64,000 bases of DNA from DASSKP01 sp035695045 (GTDB lineage: Bacteria > Actinomycetota > Actinomycetes > JAFAQI01): contig DASSEX010000051.1 of the NCBI GenBank assembly GCA_035695045.1, forward strand, positions 124,001 through 188,000, given 5' to 3'. The notes under the pieces are model-generated. The model searched no databases and had not been told where the DNA came from. It was given only the letters and a program-made list of their open reading frames with translations. Both the position numbers and the translations under genes were made by a program. Numbering within the stretch: the stretch's first letter is position 1; each line of letters begins with the position of its first letter. Shown piece by piece: positions 1-6,781 of this stretch.

Positions 1-1
1 C

Positions 2-466
2 CACCTCCACCTCACCCAGACCTCGACCAGCGTCTGGCTGGCCCTCGGCTACCTCATCGTCTTCGGATCGCTGTTCGCCTACACCGCCTACGTCTGGCTG
101 CTCCACAGCGCGCCGCTGTCGCTGGTCACGACCTACGCCTTCGTGAACCCCCTCGTCGCCATCCTTCTCGGCATCCTGTTCGTCCATGAACCCTTCACCA
201 GCCGAACCCTGGTTGCCACCGCCCTGATCGTCGCCGGCGTCATGCTCATCGTGACGAGAAGCCACAAGGCGGCCGGAGAAGTGACCCGCGGCGGCCGCGC
301 TCGGTCCGGAGAGGACAAGAACGCTGAATACACGGGGCAGGAGCGGAGCGTGCCGGCCCTGAAAGACCGAGTGTCCAAGGCCGAAGGCCTTGCGACACCA
401 GGTCCGAAGGGCCGAGCAGACGCCGCGACCGATGGCGAGCTGCAGCCGGAGGTCGGCTGCCGGTGA
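2..466 (+). CDS. EamA/DMT-family transporter, C-terminal part (5' truncated)
   Basis: The frame is open from the window edge, so the start lies outside. What remains is the last part of a drug/metabolite-transporter (EamA) protein: hydrophobic helices around LALGYLIVFGSLFAYTAYVW, a loop with LVTTYAFVNPLVAILLG (the conserved 'Y..P..A...G' signature of the second EamA repeat) and a final helix LVATALIVAGVMLIV. After the last helix comes a hydrophilic tail of about 70 residues rich in Arg, Gly, Glu and Ala, longer than usual in the family and likely cytoplasmic. The substrate cannot be told. The stop codon overlaps the GTG start of the nicotinate phosphoribosyltransferase gene (GTGA), so the two are translationally coupled and this transporter may belong to the NAD-salvage operon. 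Confidence 0.85.
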   Translation, partial: HLHLTQTSTSVWLALGYLIVFGSLFAYTAYVWLLHSAPLSLVTTYAFVNPLVAILLGILFVHEPFTSRTLVATALIVAGVMLIVTRSHKAAGEVTRGGRARSGEDKNAEYTGQERSVPALKDRVSKAEGLATPGPKGRADAATDGELQPEVGCR

Positions 467-1758
467 CGAGTACGGCTCTGCTCACTGACCACTACGAGCT
501 CACGATGGTCCAAGCTGCGCTGCACAGCGGCGCGGCCGACCGCCGTTGCGTCTTCGAGGTCTTCGCGCGGTCGCTCCCGGGCCGCCGTCGTTACGGAGTG
601 GTCGCCGGACTCGGCCGGTTGGTCGACGACCTGCCGCGGTTCCGGTACGACGCCGACACGCTGGACTTCCTCGCGGCGACAGGAGTCATCGACCGGGCGA
701 CCTGCGAGTGGCTGTCGTCGTACCGGTTCTCCGGCTCCATCGACGGCTACGCCGAGGGCGAGGCCTACTTCCCGGGCTCACCGGTGCTCGTCGTGGAGGG
801 CACGTTCGCGGAGTGCGTCGTGCTGGAGACGTTGATCCTGTCCGTGCTCAATCACGACAGCGCGATCGCGACGGCGGCGGCCCGGATGATCTGCGCGGCC
901 GGAGACCGGCCGTGCATCGAGATGGGCTCGCGGCGCACGCACGAGTGGGCCGCCGTGGCGAGCGCGCGGGCGGCATACATCGCAGGGTTCGCGGCGAGCT
1001 CGAACCTCGCCGCCGGCGAGCGGTGGGGCGTGCCGACGACCGGCACCGCAGCGCATGCGTTCACGTTGGTGCACGACGACGAGGAAGCCGCGTTCGCGGC
1101 GCAGGTCGACGCGTTGGGCGTGGGCACCACGTTGCTCGTCGACACGTACGACGTCGAGCAGGGCATCCGGCGAGCGATTGCGGCAGCCGGGCCGGAGCTG
1201 GGAGCGATCCGGCTCGACTCGGGCGATCTCCTGTCGCAGGCATACCGCGCCCGTGAGCTCCTGGACGAGCTGGGGGCGGCCAAGACCCGCATCGTCGTGA
1301 CGAGCGACCTCGACGAGAACTCGATCGCGCGCCTGGCGGCGGCTCCGGTGGACGGGTACGGCGTGGGGACGTCGCTCGTGACCGGCAGCGGCGTGCCGAC
1401 GGCCGGGTTCGTCTACAAGCTCGTCTCGCGCGAGACCGCCGAGGGCTGGCAACCGGTGCAGAAGAAGTCGACCGGGAAGGGCTCGACAGGTGGCCGCAAG
1501 TGGGCAGCGCGCCGCCACGATCGCGCAGGTCGCGCCGTCGAAGAACACATCTACGTGGGCGGACATGGTCAGATCCGCGACGACGAACGGCCGCTTCTCG
1601 TGCCGGTCGTCCGTGATGGTGAGTCCGTGCACGCAACGAGCCTCGCCGAGGCACGCCAGCACTGCCGCCGTTCCGTCGGTGCGTTGCCGGCGGTCGCGAT
1701 GAAGCTGTCCCCCGGCGATCCCGCGCTCGACACTCGCTACGAGGAGGTGTCGCCGTGA
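463..1758 (+). CDS. pncB: Nicotinate phosphoribosyltransferase
   Basis: Converts nicotinate, PRPP and ATP to nicotinate mononucleotide, the committed step of the Preiss-Handler route of NAD salvage, in the cytoplasm. The 431-residue protein has the family start (LLTDHYELTMVQAAL), the central FASSNLAAG and GTAAHAF motifs and the phosphate-binding RLDSGDL motif, all typical of NAPRTase. Length fits the actinobacterial family. It starts with GTG overlapping the upstream transporter stop by 4 bases, and its own stop overlaps the GTG start of pncA. The gene order nicotinamidase plus NAPRTase makes biochemical sense: pncA makes the nicotinate that this enzyme uses. No separate promoter is visible between the genes. 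Confidence 0.95.
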   Translation: MTSTALLTDHYELTMVQAALHSGAADRRCVFEVFARSLPGRRRYGVVAGLGRLVDDLPRFRYDADTLDFLAATGVIDRATCEWLSSYRFSGSIDGYAEGEAYFPGSPVLVVEGTFAECVVLETLILSVLNHDSAIATAAARMICAAGDRPCIEMGSRRTHEWAAVASARAAYIAGFAASSNLAAGERWGVPTTGTAAHAFTLVHDDEEAAFAAQVDALGVGTTLLVDTYDVEQGIRRAIAAAGPELGAIRLDSGDLLSQAYRARELLDELGAAKTRIVVTSDLDENSIARLAAAPVDGYGVGTSLVTGSGVPTAGFVYKLVSRETAEGWQPVQKKSTGKGSTGGRKWAARRHDRAGRAVEEHIYVGGHGQIRDDERPLLVPVVRDGESVHATSLAEARQHCRRSVGALPAVAMKLSPGDPALDTRYEEVSP

Positions 1759-2330
1759 GCCGCGCGCTCGTGGTCGTCGACGTGCAGAACGACTTCTGCG
1801 AGGGCGGTTCGCTCGCTGTCGCCGGCGGCGCAGCAGTCGCGGCGGCGGTGAGCGCGCTCCTTGCGAACAGTGACTATGACCACGTCGTCGCGACCCGTGA
1901 CGCGCATCACGATCCCGGCGCGCACTTCGCGGTGCAGCCGGATTACGTCGACACGTGGCCGACCCACTGCGTCGTCGGGACGCCGGGCGTCGAGTTCCAT
2001 CCTGCCTTCGACACGCAGCGCGTCGAGGCCGTGTTCGACAAGGGCGCGTACTCGGCGGCGTACAGCGGTTTCGAGGGAGTCGACCCGACAGGGCAGCCGC
2101 TCGCCGAATGGTTGCGGGACAAGAAGGTCAGCGACGTCGACGTGGTCGGGATCGCCACCGATCACTGCGTCCGCGCGACAGCCGTCGACGCAGCACGCGA
2201 AGGTTTCAGCACCCGCGTGCTGCTCGACCTGACCGCCGGCGTCGCGGCAGCGACCACCGAGAGCGCTCTCAGCGAGATGCGCGACGCCGGCATCGCGCTG
2301 GTCGGCGCGCCGCACGTCGCCACGCGATAG
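1755..2330 (+). CDS. pncA: Nicotinamidase (pyrazinamidase)
   Basis: Hydrolyses nicotinamide to nicotinate and ammonia, feeding pncB. The 191-residue isochorismatase-fold protein carries the full active site at the same residue numbers as Mycobacterium tuberculosis PncA: catalytic Asp9 (VVDVQNDF), Lys96 (FDKGAYS) and Cys138 (ATDHC), and metal ligands Asp49, His51, His57 and His71. The conserved pattern also predicts that the enzyme would act on pyrazinamide, as the family generally does. GTG start, coupled to pncB by a GTGA overlap. The gene ends five bases before the converging sulfotransferase gene, with no obvious hairpin between them. Confidence 0.96.
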   Translation: MSRALVVVDVQNDFCEGGSLAVAGGAAVAAAVSALLANSDYDHVVATRDAHHDPGAHFAVQPDYVDTWPTHCVVGTPGVEFHPAFDTQRVEAVFDKGAYSAAYSGFEGVDPTGQPLAEWLRDKKVSDVDVVGIATDHCVRATAVDAAREGFSTRVLLDLTAGVAAATTESALSEMRDAGIALVGAPHVATR

Positions 2331-2335
2331 CCCGA

Positions 2336-2971
2336 CTAGTCGGCCGCGGCCGCCTGCCGTTCGCGCCGGTGCTGCTGGAACTCCTCCGTCGAGTTGACGT
2401 GCGGGAAGTCCTCGTCGGGGAGCGGCACACCCAGCGCCTCGCAGAGTGGGCCCCACCCGTCGCCGGGCTGCCACTCGACGAGCCGACCGACCGGGACCTC
2501 GCGGCGGACAGCGGCGTTGTGCCGGTCGTAAGCCGCCATTGCCGCGTCGTCGTCCCGCCAGTCGGGTTCGAAACGCGCGAACATGTCGCGAGCCATCGGC
2601 ACGAATCCGGGCAGTGAGGGGTCGTCCTCCATCTTGTTCTCCGGCGAGTTGCCGAGGATCGTCGCGCGCGCACTCTTGAGCCAGGTCGCAGCGTCCTTGC
2701 GCGTCGACAGCAGCACCGGCGCGTCGGGATAGGCAGTGGCGAGCTCGCGCCAGACAGCCGCCCCGGGCCAGTCGACGATCGCCTCGTAGCTGCCGAGCAC
2801 GGGCTTCCAGTCGACCGCCTCGCCGCGGATGGCGGCATGCCATGTGGGGATGTGGTCGAGATGCTCGAAGACCTCGGACATGTGGTAGCAGGGCGCATCG
2901 AGCAGCCGCTCCAACGCGAGCTTCAGCGAGTGCGTGCCTGTGCGTCCCAGACCTGCGCCGACGATCCGCAC
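2336..2971 (-). CDS. Sulfotransferase family protein
   Basis: A 211-residue protein of the short bacterial sulfotransferase-like family. Its N-terminus VGAGLGRTGTHSLKLAL matches the PAPS 5'-phosphosulfate-binding loop (usually GxxRTGTxSL), and STRKDAATWLKS resembles the 3'-phosphate-binding region with its Arg/Ser. Known members transfer sulfate from PAPS to alcohols or sugars, but many in this subfamily have no assigned substrate. No signal peptide, so probably cytoplasmic. It stands alone, converging with pncA, with about 240 bases upstream before the divergent FG-GAP gene. Function beyond the fold is inference. Confidence 0.85.
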   Translation of the reverse strand: MRIVGAGLGRTGTHSLKLALERLLDAPCYHMSEVFEHLDHIPTWHAAIRGEAVDWKPVLGSYEAIVDWPGAAVWRELATAYPDAPVLLSTRKDAATWLKSARATILGNSPENKMEDDPSLPGFVPMARDMFARFEPDWRDDDAAMAAYDRHNAAVRREVPVGRLVEWQPGDGWGPLCEALGVPLPDEDFPHVNSTEEFQQHRRERQAAAAD

Positions 2972-3212
2972 CGCGCTCCCCCTCCGGTTGCCGCGCCCTC
3001 TGACCGGATTCTGTCAGGCGCGGAGGCGGCTTTTCCGGTCATCAGTTCACGCATCGGGCGCACACGGTGACTGTCGTCGTGGTTCTCGACGACGTTCGCC
3101 CCTGGCCGGTGGGCCGGCGTCACGGACACGGTGGCAAGACGGGCGCGCAGCGGGCGTGAGGGCGTCTGCGCACACGGCGCGCGATTTCCCCGACTGTCAG
3201 GAGGCGCAAGCG

Positions 3213-4373
3213 ATGCATACCAGGACGACGAGGCGGCGGGGACTCGCCCTGCTGACGGTGCCGGTCATCTGCGCGGTGTCTGCGGCTCTGACGTCGCCAC
3301 CGGCATGGGCCGCCACGACATGGACCCAGCAGGCGGAGCTCACTGCCTCCGACCACGCGGGGTACCAGTTCTACGGCACGGATGTCGACTACGACGGCAC
3401 CACGGCCATCATCGGCAGCGACGCCAACGCCGCGCCCGGGGAGGCCTGGATCTACACCGTGTCCGGGTCGACGTGGACGGAGGACGCCATTCTGACGGAG
3501 TCGGCGGCCTCTCGGTGCTTCGGCAACGCGGTCGCGGTGTCCGGCGCCACCGCCATCGTCACCGACCCGTGCTACGGCAGCGATGCGGCGGCCTACGTCT
3601 TCACGAAGTCCGGCGGCACGTGGTCCAAGACGGCGACGCTCACCGTTCCCGACGGCAACTACTTCGGCAGTTCAGTTGCCCTCGAAGGAGGAACCGCAGT
3701 GATCGCGAACAACGCGACCAACCCAGAGGCGTATGTCTTCACCATGTCGCGCAAGGGCGTGTGGTCGCAGTCGGCGACGCTGACCCCGACGGTCAGTTCC
3801 AACGTGACGCTCGGGTCCTTCGGCGGGTATGCGCCGACGATTGCGCTGTCCGGCTCGACCGTCGTCATCGGCGCCCCCGACAGCAATGTCGGAAGTGACT
3901 ACAACAACGGGGCGGCGTACGTCTTCCGCGCGAAGGGAAAGCGCTGGAGCCAGGTCGCTGAGCTGACCGGCTCGGCCAGCGCGGATGCGTTCGGTTCTGC
4001 AGTTGCGACCGACGGCTCGACCGTCGTCATCGGCGCCTCCGGCGCGAGCAAGGCGTACATCTACTCGGTCGGCCGGCGAGGTCTGTCACTCGCCACCACG
4101 CTCACGGGGACGAGTGGCGACACCTTCGGCTTCGCGGTCGGGGTTGACGGGCCGAACGTGATCGTGGGTGCGCGCGACGGCAACACGGCATACGCATACA
4201 CGTCCGCAGACAGCTGGGCCAATGCTCAAACCTTGACGCCGGACAGCACGTACTCGCCGTACGAGTTCGGATCCGCCGTCGCCATCCATGGGGCGACGGC
4301 CTTCATCGGAGCTGACGACACGACGATCGCCGACTCCGCTGAGGGCAGCGCGTACGTCTTCACGCTCGCGTAA
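3213..4373 (+). CDS. Secreted FG-GAP/integrin-type beta-propeller protein
   Basis: A 386-residue exported protein. The start at 3213 is chosen because it is preceded by a strong Shine-Dalgarno (TCAGGAGG at about 3197) and begins a clean signal peptide (TRRRG, hydrophobic core, cleavage near AWA-ATTW). The mature part is a run of about six repeats of 50-60 residues with alternating strands and the FG-GAP-like pattern 'FG.SVA..G.TAVIGA...' (for example GTAFIGADD, STVVIGASGAS), as in integrin-alpha N-terminal propellers. A 24-base stretch is identical in two neighbouring repeats (3852-3875 and 4014-4037). Such proteins usually bind ligands or serve as surface proteins; no enzyme motif is seen. 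An upstream extension to 2934 is open but has no Shine-Dalgarno and would bury the signal peptide. Confidence 0.85.
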   Translation: MHTRTTRRRGLALLTVPVICAVSAALTSPPAWAATTWTQQAELTASDHAGYQFYGTDVDYDGTTAIIGSDANAAPGEAWIYTVSGSTWTEDAILTESAASRCFGNAVAVSGATAIVTDPCYGSDAAAYVFTKSGGTWSKTATLTVPDGNYFGSSVALEGGTAVIANNATNPEAYVFTMSRKGVWSQSATLTPTVSSNVTLGSFGGYAPTIALSGSTVVIGAPDSNVGSDYNNGAAYVFRAKGKRWSQVAELTGSASADAFGSAVATDGSTVVIGASGASKAYIYSVGRRGLSLATTLTGTSGDTFGFAVGVDGPNVIVGARDGNTAYAYTSADSWANAQTLTPDSTYSPYEFGSAVAIHGATAFIGADDTTIADSAEGSAYVFTLA

Positions 4374-4379
4374 CGCCGC

Positions 4380-5150
4380 TCAGAAGGGGACGGGCTGCGC
4401 CAACAGTCCGTCCCCTTTGCCACGGCCGCAGAGGATGCGGCAGAACTCGATCGCGTCGAGCGTGTACGACGGGCCGCCGCTGCCGAACATGTAATCCCGC
4501 TCGAGCGCGCCGGTGAGACGCAGCGAGCACGGCTGACCGTGCCGACCGGCCCACTCGCGAACCGCGTCGTCGACGATGAGGCCATCGTGGTCGGCACTGA
4601 GCTGCTGTGGCCTGCCGGTCGCGAGCGCGATGTCGCTGCGGTGCATCCAGGGGTCGCGGGTCAGGATGACGTCGACGAGGTACGCGAACGTCCACGCCTC
4701 GAAGATGTCCGGTCCCTCGATCGGCTGCTTCTCGGGCATCGTGCGGCCGCGCAGCAGCCCGGGCATCCGGGTGCGACCCTTGACGGCCTTCGGCGCGAGT
4801 CGCGCGTACTCGTCGACGATCTGGCGAGGCGACCAGCCCTCGTACTTCTCCACCTGCAGCGCAGTCAACGCGTCGATGAAGATGCCGCCGCGCTTGCGCG
4901 CGCCGCGCATCTGCCGCAGCTGCTCCGGGACCGACGCCGCCATCGCGACCATGCCGAGCATGTGAGCTGCGAGCGCCCGCACGTCCCACCCGGTGTTGCA
5001 GGTGGGTGCCCGCCACTCCTCGTCGTCGAGCGTGCGCAGCTGGTCGACGACGCGCTGGTACTCCGTCGTCATCAGCCGCTTGGCCGTCTCCCGGTCGATG
5101 GCCGGGCGGCGCGGCGTCGTACCGGTCGGAGCCGCCATTGCCGTCGTCAC
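4380..5150 (-). CDS. Maleylpyruvate isomerase family / DinB-like mycothiol-dependent protein
   Basis: A 256-residue member of the DinB/mycothiol-dependent maleylpyruvate isomerase superfamily. The N-terminal four-helix metal-binding part shows CNTGWDVRALAAHMLGM, whose His is a typical ligand, and the third ligand region is visible as DPWMHRSDIA. Members bind a divalent metal and use mycothiol as thiol cofactor, which fits an actinobacterium; the actual reaction here is unknown. It is the last gene of a three-gene minus-strand unit: its ATG overlaps the stop of the metallo-beta-lactamase gene by 4 bases, and a TetR gene heads the unit. The set may detoxify a small molecule sensed by the TetR protein (inference). 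Confidence 0.85.
   Translation of the reverse strand: MTTAMAAPTGTTPRRPAIDRETAKRLMTTEYQRVVDQLRTLDDEEWRAPTCNTGWDVRALAAHMLGMVAMAASVPEQLRQMRGARKRGGIFIDALTALQVEKYEGWSPRQIVDEYARLAPKAVKGRTRMPGLLRGRTMPEKQPIEGPDIFEAWTFAYLVDVILTRDPWMHRSDIALATGRPQQLSADHDGLIVDDAVREWAGRHGQPCSLRLTGALERDYMFGSGGPSYTLDAIEFCRILCGRGKGDGLLAQPVPF
4384..4417. terminator. Inverted repeat, likely bidirectional terminator
   Basis: Perfect 10-base arms (AAGGGGACGG at 4384-4393 and CCGTCCCCTT at 4408-4417) around a 14-base loop, just after the FG-GAP stop and inside the last codons of the converging gene. On the plus strand the stem is followed by TT then GC. A terminator role for both converging genes is inferred from position and stem strength. 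Confidence 0.55.
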
Positions 5151-5938
5151 ACCTGTGCTCCGACGGGAGCTGCGTGCCCGGGCAGCGGCTGCGCCGGAAG
5201 CTCAACGGTCCCGCAGCCGTAGCGCTCCTCGAACACGTCGGCCATCCGGCGAAGCATCGTCGCGGCGTCACCCTCGTACGACGACCCGTGCATGATCGCG
5301 AGTCGCTGCGGTTCGAGGTCGGCGAGGCGGCGCAGCGTCGCCGGAACCAGCGGGCCGAGCGAGGTCTGGTGGAACACGTCCTCGGCGAGGATCGCGGCGT
5401 CGATGATGTCGTCTCCGACGAGTGCCGGACCGTTGCCGAGCTGGGTGAGCAGGTCGCCGCAGAACAGCGTGCGCGTCTCCTGCTCGAAGAAGACGTGGGA
5501 CTCCCAGTTGTGCGGCACGTGCGGGGTCGGCACCTCGACGACGCGCCTGGTGAAGCCGGCGCCGCCGAGGTCGATGACCTCACCGTCCTCGAGCGGGCGG
5601 GGCGCCCGCGCGGCCTGGTCGTTGAGCGACAACATGCAGCCGAGAGCGCCGTGCGCGACCTGTGCGTTCGGAGCGGCGGCGAGGAACTCGTTCATCGCGC
5701 CGCACTCGTCGGCCTCGACGTGCGAGAACGCAATCCAGCGGAGCGACTCGACCGGCAGCACCCGCGCCACGGCTTCGCTCACGATCGGGAAGAGCCCGCG
5801 CATGCCCGTGTGGTAGAGCAAGGGCTCCTCGGCGTCGACGAGGAACTGGTTGAACGTGAAGCCGGTTGGCCCGATCTCGGGCACGAACGTCGAGATGCGG
5901 TAGATGCGCTCCGCGATCTGGTCAACGTTTGCCTGCAT
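5147..5938 (-). CDS. MBL-fold protein with flavodiiron-type di-iron site (ODP-like)
   Basis: A 263-residue metallo-beta-lactamase-fold protein. Instead of the hydrolase motif HxHxDH it has FSHVEADECG (His73-x-Glu75-x-Asp77), the H-x-E-x-D pattern of flavodiiron proteins. Further likely ligands are His143 or His148 (VPHNWESH), Asp162 (LFCGDLL) and His217 (IMHGSS), in the order found in flavodiiron proteins. The flavodoxin domain of those proteins is absent, as in the oxygen-binding di-iron protein (ODP) group. That points to oxygen or NO binding or reduction rather than beta-lactam hydrolysis (inference). It overlaps the TetR gene upstream by 17 bases and the isomerase-family gene downstream by 4. 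Confidence 0.85.
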   Translation of the reverse strand: MQANVDQIAERIYRISTFVPEIGPTGFTFNQFLVDAEEPLLYHTGMRGLFPIVSEAVARVLPVESLRWIAFSHVEADECGAMNEFLAAAPNAQVAHGALGCMLSLNDQAARAPRPLEDGEVIDLGGAGFTRRVVEVPTPHVPHNWESHVFFEQETRTLFCGDLLTQLGNGPALVGDDIIDAAILAEDVFHQTSLGPLVPATLRRLADLEPQRLAIMHGSSYEGDAATMLRRMADVFEERYGCGTVELPAQPLPGHAAPVGAQV

Positions 5939-6623
5939 GTCCCCTCCTGGGTGTGGTTCGCGGCGTTGCCGCGTTCGACGGCTGGGCGCCGTAATAGGTG
6001 ACGAACATGTCGACCAGACCGGGTAGCGCCGTCGTGAAGCGGCCGCTGTCGAATGGCTGGTCGGGTGCGTTGGAGAGCTGTTGGCTGACGACCCCCGAGA
6101 TGACGACCGTCCAGTCCCGCTGCACGTCGTCGATGGGCACGTCCGGCCGGATCAGCCCGCGCTGCTGGAGCCGCGCGAGCCTCGCCAGCCCTTCCTCGTA
6201 GAGCTCGACGGCCGGCGCGTATGCCTCGTCGCTCGGCTGGAAGCCGGGCACCGGACGCCAGAACAGCAGCTGCGCATAGGCGGAGTTCTCGACCGCCCAC
6301 CGGCTCATGAGCCGGCCGGACCGCAGCATCAGGTCCGCGAGGTCGTCCGACCGCTCGACGTCGTCGCTGTCGTAGATCTCACGCATCGTGGCGAGCAGCT
6401 CTCGCCACCCGCGGGCGAACAGGGCGTCGTACAGGGCGTGCTTCGACGGGAAGTAGACGTAGAGCGACGGGGTCCGGATCCCCATCCGTCGGGCGATCTC
6501 ACCGAGCGACAGGCCGGCGACGCCCTCCTCGGCCATGATCGCGACCGCGTGGTCGAGGACCTCCTCGATCGTCTCGAGCCGGCGGCGGTGCCGCCGGTCG
6601 AGCGGCGCGGTCTCGGTTGTCAT
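5922..6623 (-). CDS. TetR/AcrR-family transcriptional regulator
   Basis: Regulator of 233 residues with an N-terminal helix-turn-helix (about residues 20-65: GVAGLSLGEIARRMGI then TPSLYVYFPSK, the TetR 'Y.YF..K' signature) and a ligand-binding C-terminal domain of the WHG type. The start at 6623 is preferred over the in-frame ATG at 6635. With a TTGACG -35 (6654-6659) and 17-base spacing, the far ATG falls in the -10 region and the transcript would begin at or next to the 6623 ATG, suggesting a leaderless message. The spacer is a perfect inverted repeat, so the protein probably represses itself and the two downstream genes. Confidence 0.92.
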   Translation of the reverse strand: MTTETAPLDRRHRRRLETIEEVLDHAVAIMAEEGVAGLSLGEIARRMGIRTPSLYVYFPSKHALYDALFARGWRELLATMREIYDSDDVERSDDLADLMLRSGRLMSRWAVENSAYAQLLFWRPVPGFQPSDEAYAPAVELYEEGLARLARLQQRGLIRPDVPIDDVQRDWTVVISGVVSQQLSNAPDQPFDSGRFTTALPGLVDMFVTYYGAQPSNAATPRTTPRRGHAGKR

Positions 6624-6635
6624 GGCCGAGAGCAT

Positions 6636-6654
6636 GTCCTAACAGTGTTAGGAC
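6636..6654. promoter_or_regulatory. TetR operator (perfect inverted repeat)
   Basis: GTCCTAAC-AGT-GTTAGGAC, two perfect 8-base arms around 3 bases, directly upstream of the TetR coding region. It lies between a TTGACG element (complement of 6654-6659) and the predicted -10 region of the minus-strand promoter, the usual place for a steric repressor site. Autoregulation by the adjacent TetR protein is inferred. Confidence 0.75.
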
Positions 6655-6683
6655 GTCAAGATGTTTTGAGGAAGTTCTCTTCC

Positions 6684-6781
6684 CCGGCTGAACCGTTGCG
6701 CCGGGGTTCAGTGCGACGTAATCCCCCTAACTGGTGGCTCTGTTAGGGGGATTACGTCGCACTCAACGGTTGGTCAGCCGG
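6684..6781. repeat. Large nested inverted repeat with perfect 22-base core arms
   Basis: Core arms 6710-6731 and 6742-6763 are perfect reverse complements (22 of 22), separated by a 10-base loop. Outside them, 6684-6698 (CCGGCTGAACCGTTG) matches the complement of 6764-6781 with a small insertion, so the palindrome extends to nearly 100 bases. It spans the end of the 6774-10622 gene and precedes the TetR promoter on the same strand. It can act as a strong terminator, though no T tract follows; a small mobile palindromic element is an alternative. Confidence 0.8.
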
